Source of the DNA: Clostridia bacterium
GTDB lineage: Bacteria > Bacillota > Clostridia > Oscillospirales > Acutalibacteraceae
DNA: 64,000 nucleotides
Direction: 5' to 3'
NCBI GenBank assembly: GCA_017475765.1
Contig: JAFVEY010000017.1
Span: forward strand, 1-64,000
Shown: one piece after another, positions 34,169-43,712 of the stretch
Layout: every line of letters starts with the position of its first letter
How positions within the stretch are numbered: the first letter of the stretch is position 1
Program-made: the position numbers and the translations under genes
Notes under the pieces: model-generated
Seen by the model: only the letters and a program-made list of their open reading frames with translations
Databases searched by the model: none
What the model was told of the DNA's origin: nothing

Positions 34169-34535
34169 ACTTTCTGCCATTAATTTTACGGAAGCCGCCT
34201 ATTTTTATAAAAGCCCCTCGTCTCTCGTCGATTACAGTCAGATGCAGAGCTTCAGCCTGATCAAAAGCTGTATTGAGGTTCTTGCCTACTATGGCATCAA
34301 AGAATTTACCGCTTCGGATGTCAGGGACTTTTTCGAGGAGCTTCAGCTTATACAGAAAAAAAATAATAAAGTTTTCATTCCCTCTCCCAAAAAGGTCAGC
34401 GGTGTAATTGAAACTTGTATTTTTCCATCAGGCAGCTTTCTGTATGAAAAAGACGGAACATACTATATTGAAAAATGGAATACGGACGGATATCATGCCG
34501 AGATAACCCATGCTTATGAAAACAAACTTTTATAG
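34158..34535 (+). CDS. hypothetical protein coupled to DUF4364
   Basis: 125 residues, not recognised. It is soluble, with helical stretches (SFSLIKSCIEVLAYYGIKEF, then ASDVRDFFEELQLIQKK) and a beta-rich end (FLYEKDGTYYIEKW), which would fit a small DNA-binding or partner domain. The start overlaps the previous gene by 11 bases with AAGGAGTTG inside that gene, so translation is probably coupled. The strong terminator at 34550-34589 closes this two-gene unit. Confidence 0.75.
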   Translation: MNHKLSAINFTEAAYFYKSPSSLVDYSQMQSFSLIKSCIEVLAYYGIKEFTASDVRDFFEELQLIQKKNNKVFIPSPKKVSGVIETCIFPSGSFLYEKDGTYYIEKWNTDGYHAEITHAYENKLL

Positions 34536-34549
34536 CTGCTGACAAGTGA

Positions 34550-34589
34550 AAAACGGGGAAGAAAGATTTTGGTCTTTCTTCCCCGTTTT
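34550..34589. terminator. Very strong bidirectional terminator
   Basis: AAAACGGGGAAGAAAGA and TCTTTCTTCCCCGTTTT form a 17 bp perfect stem with a six-base loop. The A and T ends serve transcription from both sides. Confidence 0.9.
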
Positions 34590-34606
34590 TCGTTTCGGTT
34601 CATTTA

Positions 34607-35461
34607 TCAGCTTTTTATTTCTTCCCTGTTGGTATTGATCGGTTTTTTTATGTATACAATACCGTCATATTTCTGTTTAAACTGAATCCTGCCCTTAAAC
34701 ATATTACCGCAATGGGGGCATGAAAATTCAGCTGTAAAGCCTTTATTCCTGAGTTCCCAGTCGGTCTTTATCCGGGCTCTTGCTCCGCATTTCGGGCAGT
34801 TAAAAAACAGGACGCTGCGGTCGATATCCTCACTATTCAGATCCTTGATAAAGGAAGGATGAAAAAACAGCTTTGTGTAAAATTCTTCTGTTACCGCATC
34901 TTCAATATAAGTATTAAAAATTGCCTGATGAAACAGCTTCCTGAAGCACATTGCCGAAAGAATACTGTCTCCGAGCGCACGATGGTGTGGAATCTCATCA
35001 GCATCTATATTCAGAAGCTCTGCCGCCGGCTGCAGACCCAAAGCATTCTGATGGCTCAGCCCCAGCATATCCTGACAATACTGCTGCAGATCGGCATACC
35101 TTGTCATAAAGCTAATGCGGTTTTGCTTCAGGTGATACTGTACATTCGACACAAGCGCATCAATATCACTCGTGCTCCAAGTCATAAGAACACAGCCGCT
35201 GCAGAATTTACGGAACTTACTGTAAGCATAATGAAAGGGCGCACCTCTCTCCAGCTGCTCATTCGTCAGAGAGGTAAGCGTCTGTATGGACGAACTCAGC
35301 CTCTTGCCGATTTCAGGACGGACAAGCATCTGATACTTATCAATGATATTAAGCTGTTCATCCAGCTTCACCGCTCCGAATTCAATAATTTCATTGATAT
35401 AGGACTGGGTTTTCTTGCTGTAACAGCCGTTCCATTCCAGGTCAAAAATGACATAATTCAT
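34607..35461 (-). CDS. DEDDh 3'-5' exonuclease with C-terminal zinc ribbon
   Basis: 284 residues. The exonuclease core has VIFDLEWNG (first Asp and Glu, residues 4-12), STSDIDAL (third Asp region) and HHRALGDSILSAMCF (His and last Asp, about 158-172), giving a complete DEDDh set. The C-terminus (about 222-262) carries two CxxC pairs, CPKCG and CPHCG, forming a zinc ribbon. KapD/ERI1-like bacterial exonucleases act on RNA or DNA ends; the added zinc ribbon could bind nucleic acid or a ribosome (inference). It starts two bases after the typA stop codon, so the two are one operon. Confidence 0.85.
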   Translation of the reverse strand: MNYVIFDLEWNGCYSKKTQSYINEIIEFGAVKLDEQLNIIDKYQMLVRPEIGKRLSSSIQTLTSLTNEQLERGAPFHYAYSKFRKFCSGCVLMTWSTSDIDALVSNVQYHLKQNRISFMTRYADLQQYCQDMLGLSHQNALGLQPAAELLNIDADEIPHHRALGDSILSAMCFRKLFHQAIFNTYIEDAVTEEFYTKLFFHPSFIKDLNSEDIDRSVLFFNCPKCGARARIKTDWELRNKGFTAEFSCPHCGNMFKGRIQFKQKYDGIVYIKKPINTNREEIKS

Positions 35462-35463
35462 AT

Positions 35464-37284
35464 TCAGCTGCCTCTGCTCTGTGCTTTCATTCGCTGTTCC
35501 TTATTGAGTATCGTTTTGCGCATACGTATGGATTTCGGCGTTACCTCTACCAGCTCATCGTCACCGATAAATTCAAGTGACTGCTCCAAACTGAGGATTG
35601 TCGGAGGTGTGAGCTTGAGAGCATCATCCGAACCTGCCGCACGGGTATTTGTAATATGCTTTTTCTTGCATACATTCACGGTCATATCCTCATTTTTAGG
35701 ATTGGAACCCACTATCATACCCTCATAGACCTCTACGCCGGGACCGATAAACAGTCTTCCTCTTTCCTGAGCCGCAAAAAGACCGTATCCTGTTGCTGTT
35801 CCTGTTTCGTGAGCAATCAGCGAACCCTGTGTACGGGTGGCGATATCTCCCTTATAAGGCTCATATCCGTCAAAAATATGATTCATAATACCGTTTCCGT
35901 TGGTATCTGTCAGCAATTCTGAACGATAGCCCATCAGACCTCTTGCGGGTATTCTGAATTCGATCTGTGTCACTCCCGATTCCTTTGGTGTCATGTTAAT
36001 CAGTTCAGCTTTTCTGGAACCGAGCTTTTCCATAACGGCGCCGACATAGTTATCCGGCACCTCTACGGCAAGAAGCTCCATCGGCTCCATAAGAACACCG
36101 TCAATCTCTTTCATAATAACCCTCGGACGTGAAACCTGAAATTCATAATTCTGTCGGCGCATTGTTTCGATAAGGATAGACAGATGAAGCTCTCCTCTGC
36201 CTGAAACCTTGAAGGTATCGGCGGAATCCGTTTCCTCGACACGCATGGCAACATTTGTTTCTACCTCTTTGAAAAGTCTGTCACGGATATTTCTTGATGT
36301 CACATATTTGCCTTCTCTTCCCGCAAACGGACTGTTGTTGACAATAAACAGCATGGAAACTGTCGGTTCATCAATTTTAACAAACGGCAGCGGCTCCGGA
36401 TGCTCGACATCACAGGCAGTTTCTCCGATATTCAGATCCGTAATACCCGAAACCGAAACGATATCTCCCAGCTTTGCCGTTTCTGCTTCCACTCTTTTAA
36501 GACCCTCAAACTGATAGAGCTTTGTGATTTTTGCATTTTTGCAGGTACCGTCATTATGGCACAGAATGACATTCTGACCAACCCGGCAGCTTCCTCTTTC
36601 CACTCTTCCGATACCGATTCTTCCCACATAATCATCATAATCTATATTAGAGAAAAGCAGCTGAAGCGGACCGTCAGGGTCGCCTTCGGGAGCGGGGATC
36701 TCCTCAAGTATTTTTTCAAACAGCGGCTTCATATCCGTTCCGGGCGTATGCGGATCAAGGGAAGCATAACCGTCTCTGCCCGAAGCATAGACAACAGGAA
36801 ATTCCAGCTGGTCATCATCGGCGCCAAGCTCGATGAACAAATCGAGAACCTCGTCAACCACCTCTTCGGGTCTGGCACCCGGACGGTCAATTTTATTGAC
36901 AACAACCAACGGTTTTTTACCCAGACCGAGAGCCTTTTTAAGAACAAATCTTGTCTGCGGCATACAGCCTTCAAAGGCGTCAACCAGCAGCAGAACGCCG
37001 TCAACCATCATCAATATACGCTCCACCTCGCCGCCGAAATCAGCGTGGCCGGGAGTATCCACAATATTGATTTTTGTACCGTTATACATAACCGCCGTAT
37101 TTTTGGAAAGAATTGTGATTCCTCTTTCTCTTTCAAGATCGTTAGAATCCATGACTCTTTCCGCTACTGTTTCATTACTTCTGAAAATACCGCTCTGAAG
37201 CAGGAGCTGATCGACCAGAGTTGTTTTTCCGTGGTCAACGTGAGCTATGATTGCAACATTTCTTAAATCTTCTCTCTTAGCCAT
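35464..37284 (-). CDS. typA: translational GTPase TypA/BipA
   Basis: 606 residues, full length. G1 is AHVDHGKTTLVDQLL, G2 includes RGITI, G3 DTPGHADFGG, G4 NKIDRPGA. The C-terminal BipA-specific region contains KGDIATRTQGSLIAHETGTA and ends in KEQRMKAQSRGS. TypA binds the ribosomal A site in the GTP form, like EF-G, and assists 50S assembly and growth under stress and cold. The start at 37284 has AGAGGGATC upstream. An exonuclease gene follows at once. Confidence 0.96.
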   Translation of the reverse strand: MAKREDLRNVAIIAHVDHGKTTLVDQLLLQSGIFRSNETVAERVMDSNDLERERGITILSKNTAVMYNGTKINIVDTPGHADFGGEVERILMMVDGVLLLVDAFEGCMPQTRFVLKKALGLGKKPLVVVNKIDRPGARPEEVVDEVLDLFIELGADDDQLEFPVVYASGRDGYASLDPHTPGTDMKPLFEKILEEIPAPEGDPDGPLQLLFSNIDYDDYVGRIGIGRVERGSCRVGQNVILCHNDGTCKNAKITKLYQFEGLKRVEAETAKLGDIVSVSGITDLNIGETACDVEHPEPLPFVKIDEPTVSMLFIVNNSPFAGREGKYVTSRNIRDRLFKEVETNVAMRVEETDSADTFKVSGRGELHLSILIETMRRQNYEFQVSRPRVIMKEIDGVLMEPMELLAVEVPDNYVGAVMEKLGSRKAELINMTPKESGVTQIEFRIPARGLMGYRSELLTDTNGNGIMNHIFDGYEPYKGDIATRTQGSLIAHETGTATGYGLFAAQERGRLFIGPGVEVYEGMIVGSNPKNEDMTVNVCKKKHITNTRAAGSDDALKLTPPTILSLEQSLEFIGDDELVEVTPKSIRMRKTILNKEQRMKAQSRGS

Positions 37285-37329
37285 TAATTGATCCCTCTTT
37301 TATTTATTCATAGACTTCAACAATTAATT

Positions 37330-37358
37330 ATTATAGCATAATTCATCGCCGATGACAA
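37330..37358 (-). promoter_or_regulatory. Promoter of the typA-exonuclease operon
   Basis: On the minus strand TTGTCA (37353-37358), 17 bases, TATAAT (37330-37335) with an upstream TGC. Confidence 0.7.
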
Positions 37359-37470
37359 CAAATTTGACAAATTCTTCTATATGCAACAAAATTCAACTGA
37401 AATACGCTGATTTTTGATGAATTTAACTTATTATTCACACATTTCTTCTTTTACACTCCCTGTTTGATGC

Positions 37471-37511
37471 AAAATATCCCCCGATATTTCGTATGTGAAA
37501 TACCGGGGGAT
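37471..37511 (-). terminator. Terminator of the pullulanase gene
   Basis: ATCCCCCGGTATTTC and GAAATATCGGGGGAT (minus strand) form a 15 bp stem whose only irregular pair is a G-U wobble in the minus-strand RNA, followed by ATTTTG. In the plus-strand RNA the same position would be an A-C mismatch, which supports the minus orientation. Confidence 0.75.
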
Positions 37512-37547
37512 GGAAGGAAAGTGATCATTTATGATTTTGTATGCTAA

Positions 37548-40403
37548 TTACCTTTCAGATCTCTTTCTTCTCTTGAAAAATACGATTGCTGTGAAGCCTG
37601 CAGCTGCAGCTATTGCGATAAAGATAACTGCTGTTGTGCTGTCGCCTGTCGGGTAGGTTGTTGTATCTGTCGGCTCACCGCTGCCATTATCATTGTTATT
37701 GCCGCTGTCGGAATTGTTATTGTTATTATCAGCCGGCGGTACAATCGTGCCGGGATCGGTGTTATTGCCGCTGTTCGGGTTGGCAGGATCAGGATTGGTC
37801 GGGTTTGTCGGGTTTGTCGGATTGACCGGCTCAACAGGCTCAATATAATCCTTTACAAGAACAAATGCCGAAATAGCCGAAACATCAACGGTGCCTTCTG
37901 CTGTGCCGAGAACAGCTATACCTGCCTGATCACCGTTGGCAACGATAGACCACTTGCCTTCCGGAAGATCAAATGTCTTTGTTTCGCTGAACGGATTGTA
38001 AATCACGAAAATGTCGTGCTTAGCGCTGTCTCCGGGAACGGAGCTGCCGGCTATTGTATAGGCAATGGACTGCTTATCTGCTGTTTTTGCAAATTCAATG
38101 CTGGCAGCAACTTCGTCAGCCGTTGTCAGTCTGAAGCCGTCAAATGCGTTTCTGAGAGTGATCAGACCCTTGTAATAATTATATACATTGCTGTATGTGC
38201 CTACTCTTGTGTAGTCAAGCTGGTTGACAGAGTCGGGTGAAGCATAGCTGTTATGATCTCCGCCCTTTGTTCTGAGGAATTCCTCACCGCTCATGATAAA
38301 GGGAACGCCCTGTGAGGTGAATACGATAGCAGCGGAGAGCTTATTCATGGAAATTCTTTCTTCCTCAGTTGCCTCCGGAGCTGTGTTTGCCAGTCTGTCC
38401 CAAACGGTATGGTTATCATGGCAGGAATCATAGTTAATGGTCTGAGAAGGTGAAGGCGACCATACTGATGAATAGTTTACGCTCTTCTTGATGGAAGAGA
38501 AGTTTTTGCCTTCTGCTGCAACATAACCGGGTTCTGTATCTTCAAATACATTACCTCTGAGTGCATCACGGATATTATCGCTGAAATAAGCAATGCCGGG
38601 TGTGAGGGACGCATTTGTCTGTGTTGCGAGTTTTACATCCTTTGTTACATTGGTTGAAAGAGTCCAGCCCTCGCCATAGATAATGATATTAGGATCTATC
38701 TTATCAAGCTCTGCACGGATCTCATTCATTGTATCAACATCAATAAGACCCATCAGGTCAAAGCGGAAGCCGTCGAGGTGATACTCTTCTGCCCAGTACT
38801 TCACAGATTCAACGATATACTTTCTGACCATCAGACGCTCGGAAGCAACATCATTGCCGCAGCCTGAGCCGTTTGAATCCGGTCTGTGGAAGTAACCGGG
38901 AACCAACTGATTGAAGCAGTAGGAATCGCTTGTATAGGTATGGTTGTAAACAACGTCCATCACAACGCCGATACCTGCATCATGGAGAGATTTTACCATC
39001 TGCTTGTATTCATTGACTCTTACCTCACCGTGATAAGGATCTGTTGAATAAGAGCCTTCGGGAGCATTATAGTTTACCGGATCATAGCCCCAGTTGTACT
39101 GAGGTGTGTCAAGCTTTGTTTCGTCAACTGAGCCGAAATCGTAGGATGGCATGATATGAACTGTCGTAATGCCGAGATCCTTAAGATGATCAATACCGGT
39201 TGCAATACCGTTGGAAGTTGTTGTGCCTGTCTCTGTAAAGGCAAGATACTTGCCCTTATTGGTGATGCCGCTGTCAGGATCAGCAGAGAAGTCACGGATG
39301 TGAAGCTCATAGAGTGACATATCTGTGATATTTGCATAGGTATGTCTTGCATCGCTGCTCCAGCCATCGGGGTCTGTTTCATCGAGATCAAGAATCTGAC
39401 CTCTTTTGCCGTTGACACCGACAGATTTTGCATACGGGTCAACAATATCCTTATTTGTTTTGCCGTCAAAATAAGCTGTATATGTATAGTACTTCTTGTT
39501 CAGGTCACCGTTGACAACTGCCACCCATGTGCCGTTGACATCGGCAGTCAGCGGAACAACTTCTGTTGCATTGCCGCCGTTGCCCTCATCATAAATATTC
39601 AGCTCGATCTGATTGGCAGTCGGAGCCCATACACGGAAGGTTGTCTTTTCCTTTGTGTAGGTTGCGCCGAGATCATTACCATCATAAGTATACTGGGATT
39701 CAAACTCCTCAGAAGAGAAATAATCCGGTAATGAAAGGCTTGTGGATGAACCCTGGAATTCAACTGTGTATTCCTTTGCATAATCAAGCTCATCATAAAG
39801 TGTCAGTTTACCTTCCTTGCTTCCGTCAGTATGAGAAAGAGATGCGATCTGAAGCGGTTCGCCGAGACCGTTCAGGACTGCAAAATCAGAAACCGAAACC
39901 TCGCCCTCTTCGGGAGCCACAGTAAAACTGAATTCAATTTCTGTTTTGGAAACTGCTTTCGGATTCTTTATTTTCAGACCGAGAACAGCATTGTCAAGGT
40001 TAACATCAAACTCTTCCTTGCCTGTTTCGCAGTAAACCTCAACAGTACCTGAAACAACAGCACTCAGGTCAAGGTAACGGTCAGCTTCGGGATCCTTAGC
40101 CAGCCAGTTACCCTTTTTAACAATAAAGCCAAGGCTGGGAGTTGATTCGGTAAGTGTAACGGTTGTTACAGCGCCCTTTGCATCTCCGTTATCAACGAAA
40201 TCATAGGACGCACCGTCTTTTCCTTCTCCCCAAGCCCAAAGACCCCACTGGTCATAGTTTCCGTCATCACGCAGATAGTGGAAATTGACAGTTACCTCAT
40301 TAGCTGCGCCCACAACAGTAGACGGGATAATGAAACAGCCGACAGCCAGCATCAGCGTAAGGACAGAGGCTATGATGCGCTTGGAAAATTTTTTTGCTTT
40401 CAT
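37548..40403 (-). CDS. surface type I pullulanase (CBM41-CBM48-GH13)
   Basis: 951 residues. After the signal peptide (1-33) come a CBM41-like starch-binding domain (about 36-140), an Ig-like segment, a CBM48-like domain (about 245-345) and the GH13_14 catalytic domain. The diagnostic YNWGYDP is at 436-442; GFRFDL supplies the nucleophile Asp549, IIYGEGW the acid/base Glu578 and CHDNH the third acid Asp663. A Pro/Asn/Asp linker (about 855-920), TYPTGD, a membrane helix and KRRKRSER end the protein, so it is held at the cell surface, although the TYPTG does not fit LPxTG. The enzyme cuts alpha-1,6 branches in pullulan and starch. The start has AAAAGGAGAATAG upstream. No other amylolytic gene is near. 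Confidence 0.93.
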   Translation of the reverse strand: MKAKKFSKRIIASVLTLMLAVGCFIIPSTVVGAANEVTVNFHYLRDDGNYDQWGLWAWGEGKDGASYDFVDNGDAKGAVTTVTLTESTPSLGFIVKKGNWLAKDPEADRYLDLSAVVSGTVEVYCETGKEEFDVNLDNAVLGLKIKNPKAVSKTEIEFSFTVAPEEGEVSVSDFAVLNGLGEPLQIASLSHTDGSKEGKLTLYDELDYAKEYTVEFQGSSTSLSLPDYFSSEEFESQYTYDGNDLGATYTKEKTTFRVWAPTANQIELNIYDEGNGGNATEVVPLTADVNGTWVAVVNGDLNKKYYTYTAYFDGKTNKDIVDPYAKSVGVNGKRGQILDLDETDPDGWSSDARHTYANITDMSLYELHIRDFSADPDSGITNKGKYLAFTETGTTTSNGIATGIDHLKDLGITTVHIMPSYDFGSVDETKLDTPQYNWGYDPVNYNAPEGSYSTDPYHGEVRVNEYKQMVKSLHDAGIGVVMDVVYNHTYTSDSYCFNQLVPGYFHRPDSNGSGCGNDVASERLMVRKYIVESVKYWAEEYHLDGFRFDLMGLIDVDTMNEIRAELDKIDPNIIIYGEGWTLSTNVTKDVKLATQTNASLTPGIAYFSDNIRDALRGNVFEDTEPGYVAAEGKNFSSIKKSVNYSSVWSPSPSQTINYDSCHDNHTVWDRLANTAPEATEEERISMNKLSAAIVFTSQGVPFIMSGEEFLRTKGGDHNSYASPDSVNQLDYTRVGTYSNVYNYYKGLITLRNAFDGFRLTTADEVAASIEFAKTADKQSIAYTIAGSSVPGDSAKHDIFVIYNPFSETKTFDLPEGKWSIVANGDQAGIAVLGTAEGTVDVSAISAFVLVKDYIEPVEPVNPTNPTNPTNPDPANPNSGNNTDPGTIVPPADNNNNNSDSGNNNDNGSGEPTDTTTYPTGDSTTAVIFIAIAAAAGFTAIVFFKRRKRSER

Positions 40404-40475
40404 AGTCTATTCTCCTTTTTTCAGCCTTGTATTTACCCCGTTATCGCCCGGAGCATAGCTGAAATATCATTTCCT

Positions 40476-40504
40476 ATTATATCATTTTCTCCTTTTAAAA
40501 TAAA
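40476..40504 (-). promoter_or_regulatory. Promoter of the pullulanase gene
   Basis: On the minus strand TATAAT (40476-40481) preceded by TGA (extended -10); the -35 is weak (TTTATT, 40499-40504) at 17 bases. The leader is about 70 bases. Confidence 0.6.
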
Positions 40505-40557
40505 CCGCTTTTTTATTTTTTGTAACCATTGCTATCTACAAAATTTATTAACTATTT

Positions 40558-40962
40558 TCAGCTATTTTGCACAACAGACGCAAAACTCCGATCCTCTTTG
40601 TCCTCCTCAGCACGGAAAAAGGTCAGTTCGTTGCCGTAATATGTCAGAATCAGCTTTTCATTATTGATATCATATGAAAGCCTGACGGTTCCCTGATCTT
40701 CCGTTTCAACCGTAATGGTTGCATCATCGGCAAAATATTTTCCGCTGAGATTGACGTTTTCTGTACCTTCTGCCACACCCGACAGGGTGAAAATATCTCC
40801 GTCAATATCAATTCTGCCGCTTACGGATGTATCCGCCATTTCCCAGCGGTGCGCCGCAAGCTCGCCCGCCTTGGTTTCCGGCGATGCCTGCCTGCACCCG
40901 CATAACATTATAATATAGCCCAAAGCAAGCATCGATCTGCATATTGCGGAAAAATGATACAT
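40558..40962 (-). CDS. small putative lipoprotein of unknown function
   Basis: 134 residues, not recognised. The signal ends in IMLCGC, a lipobox that places the lipidated Cys at about residue 23. The mature part is beta-rich (RIDIDGDIFTLSGVAEGTEN, then GTVRLSYDINNEKLILTYYG) and resembles small DUF-type lipoproteins with a lipocalin-like or meander sheet ending in 'LTFFRAEED'. The ribosome binding site TGGAGGTATATTC is good. It is followed after 154 bases by the pullulanase gene with its own promoter. Confidence 0.72.
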   Translation of the reverse strand: MYHFSAICRSMLALGYIIMLCGCRQASPETKAGELAAHRWEMADTSVSGRIDIDGDIFTLSGVAEGTENVNLSGKYFADDATITVETEDQGTVRLSYDINNEKLILTYYGNELTFFRAEEDKEDRSFASVVQNS

Positions 40963-41093
40963 GAATATACCTCCACAGCTTTTTATTTAATGTTATGTGA
41001 ACCAATTCTTTTATAGAATAAAGCTAAAAAATAAATCAATTATAAAAAAAATTTTGTTAAAAGGTTGAATTTTGCAAGAATATAAAATAAAAC

Positions 41094-41122
41094 TTGCATT
41101 TTTCGTCACTATATATTAAAAT
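41094..41122 (+). promoter_or_regulatory. Promoter of the aminotransferase gene
   Basis: TTGCAT (41094-41099), 17 bases, TAAAAT (41117-41122). Confidence 0.6.
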
Positions 41123-41195
41123 AATGAATATAAATTAATAAAAAATGAATTTTCTCATTAGAAAAAAATTTATTTTAACTCAGGAGGAAATAATT

Positions 41196-42473
41196 ATGCC
41201 GACGTATGCGTCTATGGACAAAGCTGCACTTAACGAGGAATATCAGAAGCTGAGCGCAGCCTATGAAGAGTATAAAGCAAGAGGTCTTTCTCTGAATATG
41301 GCAAGAGGAAAACCGGGTGCTGAGCAGCTCTCTCTTTCAAACGATATGCTGAATGTCATCACTCCGGAAACCGCTTTTAAAACTGAGGATAATCCTGATG
41401 TGCGCAATTACGGAGGTCTTGACGGCATCATCGAAGCAAAACGTCTTTTTGCCGATATTCTCGGTGTTAAGCCCGAAAATATTTTTGTCGGCGGCAATTC
41501 AAGCCTGAATCTGATGTTCGATACCATAGCCTGCCTTATGGAGCTGGGAGCAGGTGCTGAGCCGTGGAACAAGCAGGGAACGATCAAATTCCTCTGCCCC
41601 TCTCCGGGTTATGACAGACATTTCGGTGTCACCGAATATTTCGGCATAGAAATGATTGCTGTTCCTATGACTGCAGAAGGTCCCGATATGGATGTTGTCG
41701 AAAAGCTCGTTTCCGAGGACGCTTCCATCAAAGGAATATGGTGTGTTCCAAAATATTCCAATCCGCAGGGCATCACTTATTCCGATGAAACCGTCCGCCG
41801 TTTTGCTGCTCTCAGACCGGCTGCCAAAGATTTCCGCATTATCTGGGACAACGCTTATGTCATCCATGATATCACAGACACTCCTGACAGCCTTCTTAAT
41901 ATTTTTGATGAGCTGAAGAAAAACGGCAATGAAGATCTGGTATTTGAATTCTGCTCAACCTCAAAGATCACATTCCCCGGTGCCGGTATCGCTGCCATAG
42001 CAGCAAGCGAAAACAACCTGAAACTGCTCTCAAAGCGCTATAATTTCCAGACCATAGGCTATGACAAGCTGAATATGCTCCGCCATGTTCTCTATTTCAA
42101 AAATCTTGAGGGCGTTCTCGCTCATATGCAGAAGCACAGAGCAATTCTGGAGCCGAGATTTGAGCTGGTGGTCAATATGCTTGAATCCGAGCTGAAGGAA
42201 AGCGGCGTTGCTAAATGGACAAAGCCAAACGGCGGCTACTTTGTCAGCGTTGATGTTACAGAGGGTACTGCAAAGCGTGTAGTGGCTCTTTGTAAAGAGG
42301 CCGGTGTGGTTCTCACAGGCGCAGGCGCTACCTATCCGTACGGCAAGGATCCGAAAGACAGCAATATCCGTGTTGCTCCGACATATCCGCCGATCGAAGA
42401 GCTTCAGATCGCAATGGAGGTATTCTGTATCAGCGCAAAACTTGCCGCTGCCGAAAAGCTCCTTAACGCATAA
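41196..42473 (+). CDS. PLP-dependent aminotransferase, aspartate aminotransferase type Ic
   Basis: 425 residues. It belongs to the Asp_aminotransf (PF12897-type) branch of fold-type I enzymes: NMARGKPGAEQLSLS near the N-terminus, PSPGYDRHFGVTE, IWCVPKYSNPQGITYS, IIWDNAYVIHD and the PLP lysine in FCSTSKITFPGAG. Members studied act on aspartate or related amino acids with 2-oxoglutarate; older labels ('MocR/GntR-like') come from similarity to the fused regulators, but no DNA-binding domain is present. The ATG at 41196 has TCAGGAGGAAAT upstream. It is monocistronic. Confidence 0.88.
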   Translation: MPTYASMDKAALNEEYQKLSAAYEEYKARGLSLNMARGKPGAEQLSLSNDMLNVITPETAFKTEDNPDVRNYGGLDGIIEAKRLFADILGVKPENIFVGGNSSLNLMFDTIACLMELGAGAEPWNKQGTIKFLCPSPGYDRHFGVTEYFGIEMIAVPMTAEGPDMDVVEKLVSEDASIKGIWCVPKYSNPQGITYSDETVRRFAALRPAAKDFRIIWDNAYVIHDITDTPDSLLNIFDELKKNGNEDLVFEFCSTSKITFPGAGIAAIAASENNLKLLSKRYNFQTIGYDKLNMLRHVLYFKNLEGVLAHMQKHRAILEPRFELVVNMLESELKESGVAKWTKPNGGYFVSVDVTEGTAKRVVALCKEAGVVLTGAGATYPYGKDPKDSNIRVAPTYPPIEELQIAMEVFCISAKLAAAEKLLNA

Positions 42474-42491
42474 TCACATACAAATAATTCA

Positions 42492-42532
42492 GGACAGCAG
42501 AGACGATATGCTTTGCTGTCCTTTTATTTTTT
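42492..42532 (+). terminator. Terminator of the aminotransferase gene
   Basis: GGACAGCA (42492-42499) and TGCTGTCC (42514-42521) followed by TTTTATTTTTT. It may also act on the convergent gene at 42543. Confidence 0.8.
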
Positions 42533-42542
42533 CTGTTCGATA

Positions 42543-43712
42543 TCAGACCTTCTTTGACATAAAGGAAATGATTTTTTCCCTCTCCTGATCAAAAAATGCC
42601 AGACGAGCTTCATATTCTTCAACACCGACAGGATATTGCCTTATCATTTCATCTATGTTATCAAGCGCCCTTTCACAGCAGTATTTCTTCATCTCCGGTT
42701 TCCCGAAACGCTCATATATTTCCGCCATTCGCACACAGTATTCTTCTGTAAGCTCGCCCAATCCGTCTATTTTCCGGAAACAGCTTTCTGCAAGCTCCAG
42801 ATCATCAAGTATTCCAGCACATTTCATATAAGTGTCAAGAACAAGAGAATGCTGCCATTTGTGTTGGGAAACAATGTAAGTGCCTTCCTTTTCAATACCG
42901 ATATGCTTATGTATATATTCATAACATTCATCAGCTCTTTGAAAGAATTTGCAGGCACATCTGATGGTACGGATATCCTTACTGTCAGACCGGCTGTACT
43001 TTTCATTAAGAAGGATATTGCCGACGCTTTCGCACGCTTCTGCAAGCATATAATAAGCATAATTTCTGATACTGATAAAATCATAATAAAGTGTTTCGCC
43101 TACCCTTTCGATACGGAAGGTCTGACGGAGAACAGCATACTTTTTTGACGGTCTGTCAATTGTCTTAAGCTGTCTGACATGAATATCTCCGATACTCTCC
43201 AGAACAGCCTCATAATCCTTGACCGCTCTTCTGAAAAACGGTTCGGGAGCACCATCAAGAAGCTCAGTTTTCATATCTCCGATCATTTTTGAGGATTCCG
43301 CACTAAAAAGAAGATATATTTTTTCTGTTTTGGCAAGCTCCCTGAAAATATGAAAAGCTCTCTCAAAATATCCTTCCGCCTGACAGCAGGCATAACGGAG
43401 CTTGCATATCCTTCCCATTTTCAAAAGAGCAAATGCTTTTTCGGAAGTATACTCTCCCGTTCCCCACAGACAATCTGTACGCACAAAAACGGGACTGTTC
43501 CATGCAAGCGGCTCGTAATCATCGCCTATCCATTCAAAATGCGGATTTTTATCCAGCCAGCAGTCAAGCACTCTGTTCGCCTCTTCAATATGTCTGAAAT
43601 CCTTAAAACGTGAAAAATCAAATTCTTTGCAAAATTGATTGAAATCAATGTAGTCCGCTCTTTCTGCCCTCCTGTCAAGTGCAGCCATAAGCGCTTTTTC
43701 CCACTTCTTCAT
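42543..43712 (-). CDS. unrecognised helical (TPR-like) protein, paralogue of the next gene
   Basis: 389 residues, no signal peptide or membrane helix, rich in Tyr, Cys, Arg and Glu with repeated helical pairs (for example ALLKMGRICKLRYACCQAEG, GYFERAFHIFRELAKTEKI, ACKFFQRADECYEYIHKHIG) that suggest a TPR-like solenoid. The N-terminus (DYIDFNQFCKE) and the first helices match those of the upstream gene (DEIDYDAFCRQ), so the two are paralogues. The start codon overlaps the stop of that gene (ATGA), implying translational coupling. No function can be assigned. Confidence 0.75.
   Translation of the reverse strand: MKKWEKALMAALDRRAERADYIDFNQFCKEFDFSRFKDFRHIEEANRVLDCWLDKNPHFEWIGDDYEPLAWNSPVFVRTDCLWGTGEYTSEKAFALLKMGRICKLRYACCQAEGYFERAFHIFRELAKTEKIYLLFSAESSKMIGDMKTELLDGAPEPFFRRAVKDYEAVLESIGDIHVRQLKTIDRPSKKYAVLRQTFRIERVGETLYYDFISIRNYAYYMLAEACESVGNILLNEKYSRSDSKDIRTIRCACKFFQRADECYEYIHKHIGIEKEGTYIVSQHKWQHSLVLDTYMKCAGILDDLELAESCFRKIDGLGELTEEYCVRMAEIYERFGKPEMKKYCCERALDNIDEMIRQYPVGVEEYEARLAFFDQEREKIISFMSKKV

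Noticed and set aside
36400..37266. Open frame of 288 codons opposite typA
   Set aside because: Antisense shadow of a highly conserved gene; no domain or ribosome binding site.
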